Below, piece after piece: positions 45,501 through 52,647 of a stretch of 64,000 bases of DNA. This DNA is from Phycisphaerales bacterium (GTDB lineage Bacteria; Planctomycetota; Phycisphaerae; UBA1845; Fen-1342), in NCBI GenBank assembly GCA_016710275.1, contig JADJXS010000001.1, forward strand, positions 620,001 to 684,000. The letters run 5' to 3'. Numbering within the stretch: the first letter of the stretch is position 1; every line of letters begins with the position of its first letter. Position numbers and translations under genes: made by a program. Under the pieces are notes generated by a model that was given only the letters and a program-made list of their open reading frames with translations, ran no database searches and was not told where the DNA came from.

Positions 45501-45774
45501 GGAAACCGGCGCGCTGCAGGATGCCGAAGACCTTGCGCGCTCGTCTCGCCCGTCGATCAAACTGGCGTCGTGCCTGGCGAGCGAGCCGCCGCTCGACGCC
45601 CCGGGACTCATCCGCCCCTTTCTCCAGATCGATGGAGGTGCCGGAGACTCCGGCTTCGAACGCGTGCGTTCCGCAGTCCTGAAGCCCCCCTGCCAGCCCG
45701 TCGGCGACCCGACAGAGTGACCAGCCGATGCTCTCGGACCCGATGTCCAACCCGAGGACGATTTCCTGCGACAT
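42523..45774 (-). CDS. cas9: CRISPR-associated endonuclease Cas9, subtype II-C
   Basis: Protein of 1083 residues, compact like other II-C Cas9. It cuts DNA matched by crRNA with tracrRNA. RuvC-I has Asp10 (LGLDIGSESIGW). The arginine-rich bridge helix is at 59-80. RuvC-II has Glu533 (IRIELARE). The HNH domain has CPYTGESIDF then His616 (DVEHIIPFS) and Asn630 (NSFANKTLC). RuvC-III has His781 and Asp784 (HHAVDALCV). All catalytic residues are present, so it looks active. The C-terminal 250 residues should read the PAM, which cannot be predicted here. The frame is open to 45855, but ATG 45774 is chosen for GGGGAG 6 nt upstream and for its RuvC motif at the N-terminus; the extra part is the anti-repeat read on the wrong strand. 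Confidence 0.97.
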   Translation of the reverse strand: MSQEIVLGLDIGSESIGWSLCRVADGLAGGLQDCGTHAFEAGVSGTSIDLEKGADESRGVERRLARQARRQFDRRARRARKVFGILQRAGFLPDGHSAAPAEIDAIIKALDAQLRDPAYRIGDPLCPAGDHRAAQVLPYRLRALAIGSQPLPAFELGRALYSLAQRRGFRSSRRDAAGSTDGGDAKQKPSKEQKEKAKELEGMKAEIQSLRDAISASGLKTLGAFLAARDPDREPIRRLHTDRAMFTEEFDEIVKAQGSHHPALLGIRDVLRDAMFFQRPLRSQSHLIGRCSLYPNRRRARLCIPPAQEFRIRQKLNDLRVLAPDGITERPLSVDERESIYAVLDRDGDTKLTKVKKLLKLSTKEKLNFAFADEEEKSLPGNRTGVRLRGIFGDRWDTLSDDERRAIIHDWLSIQDEDQLQARAIEHWCLPEDAARRFAHELRLEDGHAGLSERAISELLVPLRDGVPYMTAVRAAFGEPEKTRPLDLLPPVLHTDVGRRLRNPAVQRALTELRKVVNAVIRRHGRPDRIRIELARELRTPRAQRAKQYKDNFAREKLRNAAKERILRECGIQQPRADDIERALLHEECQGVCPYTGESIDFASLFGRSSTIDVEHIIPFSVSLDNSFANKTLCIRAENLRKGRRAPRAVYSHDEQRWHAILQRVKRFRSDHAHAKLLRFQMTDEDIRERYGENFSEGQLQATRFSNRLALEYLGLLYGGVIDADGVRRVQPAPAGVTVHLRRELGLEALWEEFARLLPGGQQSLSDTPPHKRKRLTHLHHAVDALCVTMATPAMIKRLSDAASRAAEAHRRHFAQLPEPWPGFVDDVRQRISAVIVSRRPNRRVRGSLHDGSNYSRPFIQINEKGKPAEVHRIRKPVTALTPSSIEDIVDPHIRRIVIDKVREVGDPKKLEGDWPMLPTRDGRLIPIKRVRLHMSVKPRKIGRSGHERYVATGDNHHAVIYADRYGRWQDEVVSRFDAVRRLNASPREPVVRRDRGPDEQFIMWLVPGDYVRMDDAQGARRVHRLLSISAGDYEFCEHLDARTTNDRKAARARIRASPEKLRERNAEKVTVTHLGEVEPARD

Positions 45775-45788
45775 GATCAACTCCCCTA

Positions 45789-45816
45789 TTGCAATTCTCG
45801 ACGGACGTGTTACACT
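45789..45816 (+). promoter_or_regulatory. tracrRNA promoter
   Basis: A -35-like TTGCAA (45789-45794), 16 nt, then an extended -10 TGTTACACT (45808-45816). The predicted start is near 45823, just before the anti-repeat. The -10 differs from the box in the CRISPR repeats (TGATACACT) by one base. Confidence 0.6.
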
Positions 45817-45823
45817 GGTGGAC

Positions 45824-45832
45824 AGTGTATCA
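45824..45832 (-). promoter_or_regulatory. Predicted cas9 operon promoter inside the anti-repeat
   Basis: On the minus strand the anti-repeat reads TGATACACT, the same extended -10 as in every CRISPR repeat. It points to cas9, with a start expected near 45817, about 43 nt before the cas9 ATG. No other good -10 is seen in the 80 bp upstream of cas9. The -35 region is poor, as in the repeats. Confidence 0.5.
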
Positions 45833-45892
45833 GAGCGGCGTTTGCCGACTATCACAGTAATGTTGGCTTATGCCACGACGGGTTCAACCCCT

Positions 45893-45920
45893 GACGCGCC
45901 TTACGGCGCGTCTTTTTTTT
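45893..45920 (+). terminator. Intrinsic terminator of the tracrRNA
   Basis: GACGCGCC (45893-45900), loop ttac, GGCGCGTC (45905-45912), then eight T (45913-45920). A perfect 8-bp GC-rich stem and T-run. The T-run touches the stop codon of the M16 protease gene on the other strand. Confidence 0.92.
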
Positions 45921-47511
45921 ACCCCCGCGGGCCGACCGTCACGAGCAGTCCTTCGCCGTCGATGGGCCATTTGCGCAGGCTGCGCTGCACGCCGGCGGGG
46001 GTGACCTGATCGACGGCGGCGAGGCAGTGGCCGACGGTGCGCGGGGCGTTGCGGGTCTCGAGGTCGTCGATGATCTGCATGACGCGGGTGCGCGGGCTTT
46101 CGCTCTCGAGGGCGAGCTGCATCCTTCTCTGGTTTCGGACGCGCTGGACCTCGGCCGACGTGAAGCCGTCGCGCATGACGCGCCGCGCTTCCTTGCGCAG
46201 GGCGGACAGCATCTCTGTACTTCGATCCGGGTCGCCGGTGGCCCACAGCACGATCGCCCCGCAGCCGCCGTAAGCCAGCCACGCCGCGCCCGCTCCGGCG
46301 GCGATTCCCTTCTGCACGATGTTCCAGTAGCAGCGCGAGTTGTGGCCGCCGAAGAGGGAGGCGAAGGTCTCGATGTCCTCCTCCTCGGGGGTGCCGCTGG
46401 CGGGGCCGGGGTAGACCAGCATCACCTCCTGCTGCGTGAACTGCGGCAGCCGCAGCGAACGGACGCCGGAGCGCGGGATCGGCGGCGGTGACGGGAAGAT
46501 GCGGCCCAGGGAGGGAGCATGGGCGGTTGCCGATGCCCCGGCAGGGGTCGATGGGGAGGCCCATGGCGCGGCGGCGCAGGGGGAAGCCGACAAGTTTGCG
46601 CCGGCAGGGGGATTTGCGAAGGCGCTCGGGGAATCCGGCTGGCTTGCGCCGGCCGGGGGGGGCGCGGTGAAATCGCCCGCAGGCGGGGTGAAGGGTGCAG
46701 ATGCCGAGGGATGACCGTTTGCGCCGGGGCGGCGATGGCGGCTGGTGGCCGGAGTGGTTCGCGAGTGGGACGGGGGCGGCACTTCGCAGCCGGGTTGATC
46801 TGCGACACCCGCGACGGCATCCACAGCGACGGCGGCGGTTGGGGCGGCAGTAGCTCGGGCGGCGGCGGAGTCGGAGCGTTCCCATGTGCCGCACTGTCGC
46901 GCCGCCCAGGCGAAGACGCTCTCGGGGTTGATCGCGCCGGTGGCGACGAGGGTGATGTTGTCGGCGGCGTAGCGCTCGCGGGCGTAGGCGGCCATGGTCT
47001 CGCGCGGCAGCGTGGAGATCGTCTCGCGATCCCCGAGTATTTCGTGGGCCAGCGGGTGGCCCTCGAAGATCACATGATGCAGGAAGTTTGACACATGCCG
47101 CTCGAAGGCGTCATCGCCCATGGCGATCTCTTCGAGGATGACCTTGCGCTCGGTCTCGAAATCCGCCGCCGGCAGGGCGGGTCGGACGAGGTCGGCGAGC
47201 AGTTCGAGCTGCGGCTCGACGCGGTCGGCCGGCACCCACCCGTAATAGACGGTGTGCTCCTTGCCGGTGAAGGCGTTGTAGATGCTGCCGAGTTCGTCAA
47301 AGCGGACGTTGATCTCGCGGCAGTTGCGGCGGTGGGAGCCTTTGAAGCACATGTGCTCCAGGAAGTGCGACACGCCGTGTTCGCCGGGTCGCTCGTGGCG
47401 CGAGCCGGTCTGCACGAACATGGCGATGGCGGCCGAGCTGACGCGCGGCATGGCTTCGCAGACGATTCGCAGGCCGTTGGGGAGCGTGTGTTCGACAAAT
47501 CGCGTGTGCAT
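45919..47511 (-). CDS. M16 (insulinase/pitrilysin) family zinc peptidase
   Basis: Protein of 530 residues. The inverted zinc motif HFLEH (HxxEH, in HGVSHFLEHMCFKG) and the downstream Glu in ERKVILEEIAM mark the active M16 N-domain. The C-terminal half is the second, inactive-type M16 domain (QQEVMLVYPGPASG). Between them sits a Pro/Ala/Ser-rich insert of about 110 residues (about 215-330), unusual for the family, which normally joins the halves by a short linker. Members degrade peptides or process exported proteins. The stop codon abuts the tracrRNA terminator. It is divergent from folD. Confidence 0.88.
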   Translation of the reverse strand: MHTRFVEHTLPNGLRIVCEAMPRVSSAAIAMFVQTGSRHERPGEHGVSHFLEHMCFKGSHRRNCREINVRFDELGSIYNAFTGKEHTVYYGWVPADRVEPQLELLADLVRPALPAADFETERKVILEEIAMGDDAFERHVSNFLHHVIFEGHPLAHEILGDRETISTLPRETMAAYARERYAADNITLVATGAINPESVFAWAARQCGTWERSDSAAARATAAPTAAVAVDAVAGVADQPGCEVPPPSHSRTTPATSRHRRPGANGHPSASAPFTPPAGDFTAPPPAGASQPDSPSAFANPPAGANLSASPCAAAPWASPSTPAGASATAHAPSLGRIFPSPPPIPRSGVRSLRLPQFTQQEVMLVYPGPASGTPEEEDIETFASLFGGHNSRCYWNIVQKGIAAGAGAAWLAYGGCGAIVLWATGDPDRSTEMLSALRKEARRVMRDGFTSAEVQRVRNQRRMQLALESESPRTRVMQIIDDLETRNAPRTVGHCLAAVDQVTPAGVQRSLRKWPIDGEGLLVTVGPRG

Positions 47512-47672
47512 GGCGGCGATTGTACGAGCAGCGGCGCTGCAGGGAGAGGGCGACGGCCGCGCCGCGTGAAACGGCGAGCGGGGCTTCCGGGTATCATCGG
47601 CCGCAGCGCCGGGCGGTGCGACGTTCGCATCCGCGCGAGCGCCGCCTGCGACCCGGGATTCCCGCCGCCGCG

Positions 47673-48557
47673 ATGACGCCCACCATTCTCGATGGCGCCG
47701 CCTACGCAGCCGAGATCCGCCAGGACGTGGCGCAGCAGGTTCGCGCGCTGCGGGCCGGCGGCCGCGACGTCTGCCTGGCTGCGGTGCTGGTCGGCAGCGA
47801 TCCCGCGGGCCGGCAATATGCCGGTTCGCAGGCCCGCCAGTGCGAGCAGGTCGGGATCTCCTACCGGCTGGTCGAGCGTCCGGCCGACATTTCGCAGGAT
47901 GCGCTGCTGGCGATTCTCGACGAGCTGAATGCGGATCCCACCGTCACGGGCGTCATGCTGCACATGCCGCTGCCGGCGCACATCGACGCGGCCATCGCTC
48001 AATGGCGGATCGACCCCTACAAGGACGTGGAGGGGGTCAACCCGGCCAACATCGGGCTGCTGTTCTATGGCGAGCCGATCATCGCGCCCTGCACGGCGCT
48101 GGCGGTCAACGAGCTGATCCGCCGCAGCGGCTTTGTGGCCGAGGGGCGGAATGCCGTGGTGGTCGGCCAGAGCCGCATCGTCGGCAAGCCGATCACGATG
48201 TTCCTGCTGGCGCAGAACGCGACGGTGACGGCCTGTCACAAGCTGACCCGCGATCTGCCGGCGCATACGAACCAGGCGGACCTGCTGGTCGTGGGCGTCG
48301 GCATCCCGCGGTTCATCAATGCCGAGCACGTGCGGCGCGGCGCGGTGGTCATTGACGTCGGGATCAACAGCGTCGTCGAGCGCGGGCCGGACGGCGTTGA
48401 GCAGCGGCGAACGGTCGGCGACGTGTATTTCGAGCGAGTCGCCCCGCTGTGCGCGGCGATTACGCCCGTGCCGGGCGGCGTCGGCCCGCTGACGGTGGCG
48501 ATGCTGCTGCGAAACACGGTGGAAGCGGCGCGAAAGCAGGGGAGCATGGCGCGATAG
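47673..48557 (+). CDS. folD: FolD-like methylene-tetrahydrofolate dehydrogenase with altered catalytic residues
   Basis: Protein of 294 residues matching FolD throughout: PxxxGVMLHMPLP region, PYKDVEGVNP, the NADP-binding AVVVGQSRIVGKP, VVIDVGINSV and ITPVPGGVGPLTVAML. FolD links methylene-, methenyl- and formyl-tetrahydrofolate. By alignment with E. coli FolD (Tyr50, Lys54, Gln98, Asp121), Tyr49 is kept but the catalytic Lys is Gln53, the Gln is His97 and the Asp is Glu120. The Lys is needed for the cyclohydrolase step, so this enzyme may be dehydrogenase-only. The start at ATG 47673 gives the normal N-terminus. Confidence 0.85.
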   Translation: MTPTILDGAAYAAEIRQDVAQQVRALRAGGRDVCLAAVLVGSDPAGRQYAGSQARQCEQVGISYRLVERPADISQDALLAILDELNADPTVTGVMLHMPLPAHIDAAIAQWRIDPYKDVEGVNPANIGLLFYGEPIIAPCTALAVNELIRRSGFVAEGRNAVVVGQSRIVGKPITMFLLAQNATVTACHKLTRDLPAHTNQADLLVVGVGIPRFINAEHVRRGAVVIDVGINSVVERGPDGVEQRRTVGDVYFERVAPLCAAITPVPGGVGPLTVAMLLRNTVEAARKQGSMAR

Positions 48558-48744
48558 CGGACGGGAGAGGATGGGGTGCAGCCGGGCGCTGTTTGGGGAC
48601 TGCGGCCGGAGGCGGGCGGCTTGATAAATCGCGCGCCACCATCTAAATACGCCCGTTCGCTCGATCCTGCCGTCGTTTGCGCGATTCGGACGTCGTTTGC
48701 TCGATCCTGCCGCGACTGGCGGAAGCTTCCACGCGAGGGCCGAC

Positions 48745-51700
48745 GTGACCCAGCGGGCCTGCCTGCGCGTCTATCGCAAACCGCCCGACCTCGGCGCCGC
48801 GTCGCTGCGCGAGTTCGTGGACGCGCTGCGCGAGGCCATCGACCGGCAGCGTGCGCTTGCCGAGACCGTCCCGGGCATTTTGCGGCCCACGGCTGAGCTG
48901 ATTGAGCGGGACGATGCGGTGGTCATGGCGCACGCGCCCGCGGTCCCCGCTTTCGCCGACGCGCTGATCGGCGGATCCGGACCGGGCGCCCCACCTGACG
49001 AGTTGTTCGCGTTCACGCTGGATTCCGCGGCGGTGCTGCGCGCCGCACACGAGCACCCGCGCTCGCCGATTCACGGCGGCATCTGTCCGGCTGCTTTCCT
49101 GCGCGATCCCGACAGCGGCATGCTGCTGATCGCGGATTTCGGTGTCGCCGCCGCCTATGCGCGCGCGTCCTCGGCGGCCTACCAGTCGCTGGCCGTGCGG
49201 GTGGGCGCGAGCGGGGAGGAGGCGACCGCGACGTGGGAGTGCCTGCCGGATTCGGAGGAGAATCGCGACGACCGGCTGGGGCCGTTCGTGGATTACCTCA
49301 AGCATCACTCGCGGAATTTCACAACCTTTCGCCGCACCAATGACGTGTACGCGCTGGGCATCGTCATTTACCTGATGGCCCATCGGCGGCATCCGTACCT
49401 GGACAACGCCGAGGATCACCGCTTTCCGGGAATTCTCTCGGAGCTGATTACCGGCGCAGTAGCGCAGCCGGTGGTTCGGCCGGACCTGCGGGCCGCGACC
49501 AGCGGCGCGATCGCCGAGTGGCGGCGGCATGTGGATCGCATGTGCCGCAGCACGGAGGCTGAGCGCCCCACGCTGCCCGACCTGCTGAAGGATTTGCAGC
49601 CGCTGCGCGTGCAGAAGCGCGATCCGGCGGAATTCACGAAGCTGCTGGAGAGCCGGCTGTGGCTGCTGATCGAGGCGGATCCATCGGCCAAGCTGGGCGG
49701 CACGCGGGCGCTGACGGCGGCGGTTCTGGAGCTGGCGTTCACCTCCGCGCAGCAGGATCGCCTGCGCGGGCGGGTGCGGATCGCGATGCAGGAGGCGCTG
49801 CCGGAAATCACGCCGATCGAGGCGCCGTTCGAGTTTGATTGCGCCAGCGACCGCGCGGACTTCGTTCTTTCGGCGGAGGACCGGCAGTCGCTGACGGCCT
49901 GGTTCCGCAAGTACGGCAGCGCGGTGCAGAACGCTGCGCTGGGTTCGCTGGCGGCGCTGCTCGCTCCACGACATGCCGCGGCGGCGCTTTCGGTGCAGGA
50001 TGCGCTGCCGCGCGCGACGGCCGCCGCGGAGCTGCGGCTCGCGCCCGATGCGCCGCCCGCGGCGGTTTCGCTGCGCTGGAGCGATGCCAAGCGCGCGTGG
50101 GAGTGGGCCGATCCGCGCGTGCCGGCGACGCTGATCACCGAGCGATTGCGTGATGCGGCGCTGGCGGTGATTCGCGAGGCGGTCGCCGCGGCGGTCGCGC
50201 GCAGCGACAGCGCCGCGGAGGACGGATCGAAGCTTGGTCCGATCGAATCCGCCGTTGCATGGGTTGCGTTGAGCGGCGGCGTGGACGAGCTGGTCAAGCG
50301 CGTGGCGCTCTCCGGCACGCTCACGCTCTCCTCGCCGCGCGCTGCGCCGGGTGCATCGCCGCAGACGGTTCGCGTGACAGTGACGCTTGAACCCGGCGGG
50401 GCCGCGACGATTTCGGCCGGTGCGAATGAGCTGGCCGCCGGTGTGCAGAAGTTGCGTCCGCCGCCAGTGCCGAAGCCGGTTCCGCCGCCGGCGCCGCCTG
50501 CAGCGCCGCCGAAGGCCGTTGCACCGCCGGTCGCTCAGGCTGCGCCGAGCGCGGGGGTGAATCGCGAGGATGTTGCGCCGTCCGCTTCGACGCCGGCGAA
50601 ACCGTCGTCGCCCGGCGCCGAGAAACAAGAGGGTGCACCGTCCGCTCCGGCGCCATCGAGTGCGGCTGCGCCTGCTTCGCCGCCGTCAAGTCCGGCCGGG
50701 CCGACGGCCGCGGACAAGCCCGAGGCCGCGCGACCGGCGGTTGAGAAGCCCGCGGTGGAAAAGCCGCGGAAACCCGTGGCTGAAAGGACCGAGAAGGCCG
50801 CGAAGCCCGCGGCCGGGTCGAAGCCGGCGGAGTCCAAGCCGGTCGATGCGGGCTTGGGCGCCAAGCCGGGTGCGGCATCCGGCGGCGCGAAGCCGGGTGA
50901 TGCGAAATCCGCCGCTGCCGATCCAGCGGGTGCGCGTGGCGCGGCCGGCGTGCAGGGCGCTGCATCCGTTGCGAGTTCGAAAGCCGACGAGAAGAAGAAG
51001 GCGACGCAGCCGCCGGCCGGAGGCTCAGCCGCCGCCTCCGGAGGCAAGCCGCCAGCGGCAGGTGGCGCAGGGCCGCCCGGCGCGGGTGGTGCGAAGCCGG
51101 CCGATGGAGGTGGCGCGAAGCCGTCCAGCGCGGGCAGCGCTTCGATGCCGACGGCGACGGCCGGCGCGGATGATGGCCGCCGCCGCCGCGCGCTGATGCT
51201 CGGCGGCGCGGGTGTGGGCGTGCTGGCGGTGGCACTGGTCCTCATCTTCGCGCTGCGCGGCAATCGCCCACAGGGTGAAGCTCCGCCTCCGCCGCCGCCC
51301 GCGCTCACCGGCGCGTGCTGCATCCCCGGTGCAGATGCAGAAGCGGCGGAATCCTGCCGGGTGATTTCGTCCGCGGATTGCACGAGCGCGGGCGGCCGTT
51401 ACGTCGGAGACAACACGTCGTGCACGCCCACCCCGTGCAAGGTCGAATCGGCGCCGCCGCCTCCACCGCCCCCGCCGCCGCTGACCGGCGCGTGCTGCAT
51501 CCCCGGCGCGGACGCGGGCGCGGCAGAGTCGTGCCAAGTGATGTCATCGGCGGATTGCACGAGCGCGGGCGGCCGTTACGTCGGCGACAACACGTCGTGC
51601 ACGCCCACTCCGTGCAAGCTCGAATCAGCGCCGCCTCCTCCTCCGCCCCCGCCGCTGGCCGGCGCCTGCTGCCTGCCGATTCCCGACGGCGGCGGCAGCA

Positions 51701-52545
51701 ACTGCACCGCGGACCTTTCGCGCGCCGATTGCGAAGCGCGCGGCGGCCTCTACGCCGGCGACGCCAGTGCCTGCGCCGTCTGCCCTCCGCCGCGGCCGTC
51801 GTCGGCTCGGACGCTGGCGGAGCTGATCGCGTGGTCGAATTCCGCGAGCGATGAGCAATGGACGCTGGCCGGCCGGGTCTATTCCGCGGCGCTGGTCGAG
51901 GAATTGCGGCTGCTGCGGCTGCTCCCGGAGGTTGCGTCTTCGGGTGTGGACGCCGTCACCGGCGATCGGCCCGGCAGCCCGCTGGCGGCGGAGATTTCGC
52001 AACTGCCGCTGAGCATCGAAGTATGCGGCGAGGCCTATCGCGGGTTCGTCGTGCCGCTCGAACCGGGCGATTCCGCCGCCTATTCCTTCGTGATTCTCTA
52101 TGTGCAAACCAGTCTCACGGCCGCCGACCGCGCCGGCACCCCGGCCGACGCCGTGTCGCGCGTCGCTGCGTCCTGCGAAGCGGGGGTGCGCGAGTCGCCC
52201 GCGGTGGCGGCGCTTCGGCCGCGCATCGCGTTGCCGACCGTCGCTCAGTGGCAGGCGCTGGCTCGTGCGCTGGCGCCGGCGGCGACGACGGATGGCCCGC
52301 TCTCCGCGCTGGCGCGCGAGCTGTTCTGGGGCCAGCCGGAATGGGTCCTTGCTACCGACGGCCCGCCGCTGCTGGTCGGCGGGGTCACGATCGACCCGCC
52401 TGCCGCGGGCGGAATGCCGCGGCTGGTGCCGGCGCTTCGCGCGGGCGACCTGGAGGCATGGCTCGCCAACCCGCTGGCGCGTCCGCGGGCGCGCGAGGAT
52501 GGCGGCGTGGTGCGGCGCGTGATCGTGGTCTGGTCGGGGCGATAG
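48745..52545 (+). CDS. Pseudokinase-like membrane protein with three extracellular Cys-rich repeats
   Basis: Protein of 1266 residues. The first 300 residues keep landmarks of the Ser/Thr kinase fold: LLIADFGVA (DFG, about 130) and NDVYALGIVIYLMAHRRHPY (subdomain IX, about 200). The catalytic loop is HGGICPAAF (about 110) instead of HRDxKxxN, so the catalytic Asp and Asn are missing. A helical region, a 250-residue Ala/Pro/Lys-rich linker and one membrane segment (about 815-838) follow. Outside are three repeats beginning GACCIP/GACCLP and containing CTSAGGRYVGDNTSC, each after a run of prolines, then a last domain of about 240 residues. GTG 48745 has GAGGG 6 nt upstream; TTG 48697 is an alternative. 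The role may be signalling across the membrane without phosphorylation; inferred. Confidence 0.7.
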   Translation: MTQRACLRVYRKPPDLGAASLREFVDALREAIDRQRALAETVPGILRPTAELIERDDAVVMAHAPAVPAFADALIGGSGPGAPPDELFAFTLDSAAVLRAAHEHPRSPIHGGICPAAFLRDPDSGMLLIADFGVAAAYARASSAAYQSLAVRVGASGEEATATWECLPDSEENRDDRLGPFVDYLKHHSRNFTTFRRTNDVYALGIVIYLMAHRRHPYLDNAEDHRFPGILSELITGAVAQPVVRPDLRAATSGAIAEWRRHVDRMCRSTEAERPTLPDLLKDLQPLRVQKRDPAEFTKLLESRLWLLIEADPSAKLGGTRALTAAVLELAFTSAQQDRLRGRVRIAMQEALPEITPIEAPFEFDCASDRADFVLSAEDRQSLTAWFRKYGSAVQNAALGSLAALLAPRHAAAALSVQDALPRATAAAELRLAPDAPPAAVSLRWSDAKRAWEWADPRVPATLITERLRDAALAVIREAVAAAVARSDSAAEDGSKLGPIESAVAWVALSGGVDELVKRVALSGTLTLSSPRAAPGASPQTVRVTVTLEPGGAATISAGANELAAGVQKLRPPPVPKPVPPPAPPAAPPKAVAPPVAQAAPSAGVNREDVAPSASTPAKPSSPGAEKQEGAPSAPAPSSAAAPASPPSSPAGPTAADKPEAARPAVEKPAVEKPRKPVAERTEKAAKPAAGSKPAESKPVDAGLGAKPGAASGGAKPGDAKSAAADPAGARGAAGVQGAASVASSKADEKKKATQPPAGGSAAASGGKPPAAGGAGPPGAGGAKPADGGGAKPSSAGSASMPTATAGADDGRRRRALMLGGAGVGVLAVALVLIFALRGNRPQGEAPPPPPPALTGACCIPGADAEAAESCRVISSADCTSAGGRYVGDNTSCTPTPCKVESAPPPPPPPPPLTGACCIPGADAGAAESCQVMSSADCTSAGGRYVGDNTSCTPTPCKLESAPPPPPPPPLAGACCLPIPDGGGSNCTADLSRADCEARGGLYAGDASACAVCPPPRPSSARTLAELIAWSNSASDEQWTLAGRVYSAALVEELRLLRLLPEVASSGVDAVTGDRPGSPLAAEISQLPLSIEVCGEAYRGFVVPLEPGDSAAYSFVILYVQTSLTAADRAGTPADAVSRVAASCEAGVRESPAVAALRPRIALPTVAQWQALARALAPAATTDGPLSALARELFWGQPEWVLATDGPPLLVGGVTIDPPAAGGMPRLVPALRAGDLEAWLANPLARPRAREDGGVVRRVIVVWSGR

Positions 52546-52647
52546 CGGGTTCGCGAGTGCCCCGGCCGGTTTTCGTTGATCCCCTCGACTGTACCGGCTA
52601 TAAGGAAGGGAGGCGTCGCAGCCCCATCTCAGGAAGGGTGATCTTTC

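Larger units (their letters stand above)
45823..45920 (+). ncRNA. tracrRNA
   Basis: About 95-98 nt between a promoter and an intrinsic terminator. Its first 20 nt (45824-45843) are perfectly complementary to the last 20 nt of the CRISPR repeat. After an internal bulge with a short CGG/CCG helix, AUCACAGU (45851-45858) pairs with the first eight bases of the repeat (two G-U pairs). This gives the usual bulged repeat/anti-repeat duplex that RNase III and Cas9 handle. Downstream are a small hairpin GGC-UUAU-GCC (45865-45874) in the nexus position, a GGGU-UCA-ACCC hairpin (45880-45890) and the terminator stem. It lies divergently upstream of cas9. It was found by anti-repeat complementarity. Confidence 0.93.

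Noticed and set aside
45775..45855. A 27-residue N-terminal extension of Cas9 beginning MIVGKRRSDTL
   Set aside because: It is the tracrRNA anti-repeat read on the other strand. ATG 45774 has its own ribosome-binding site and places the RuvC Asp at position 10 as usual.
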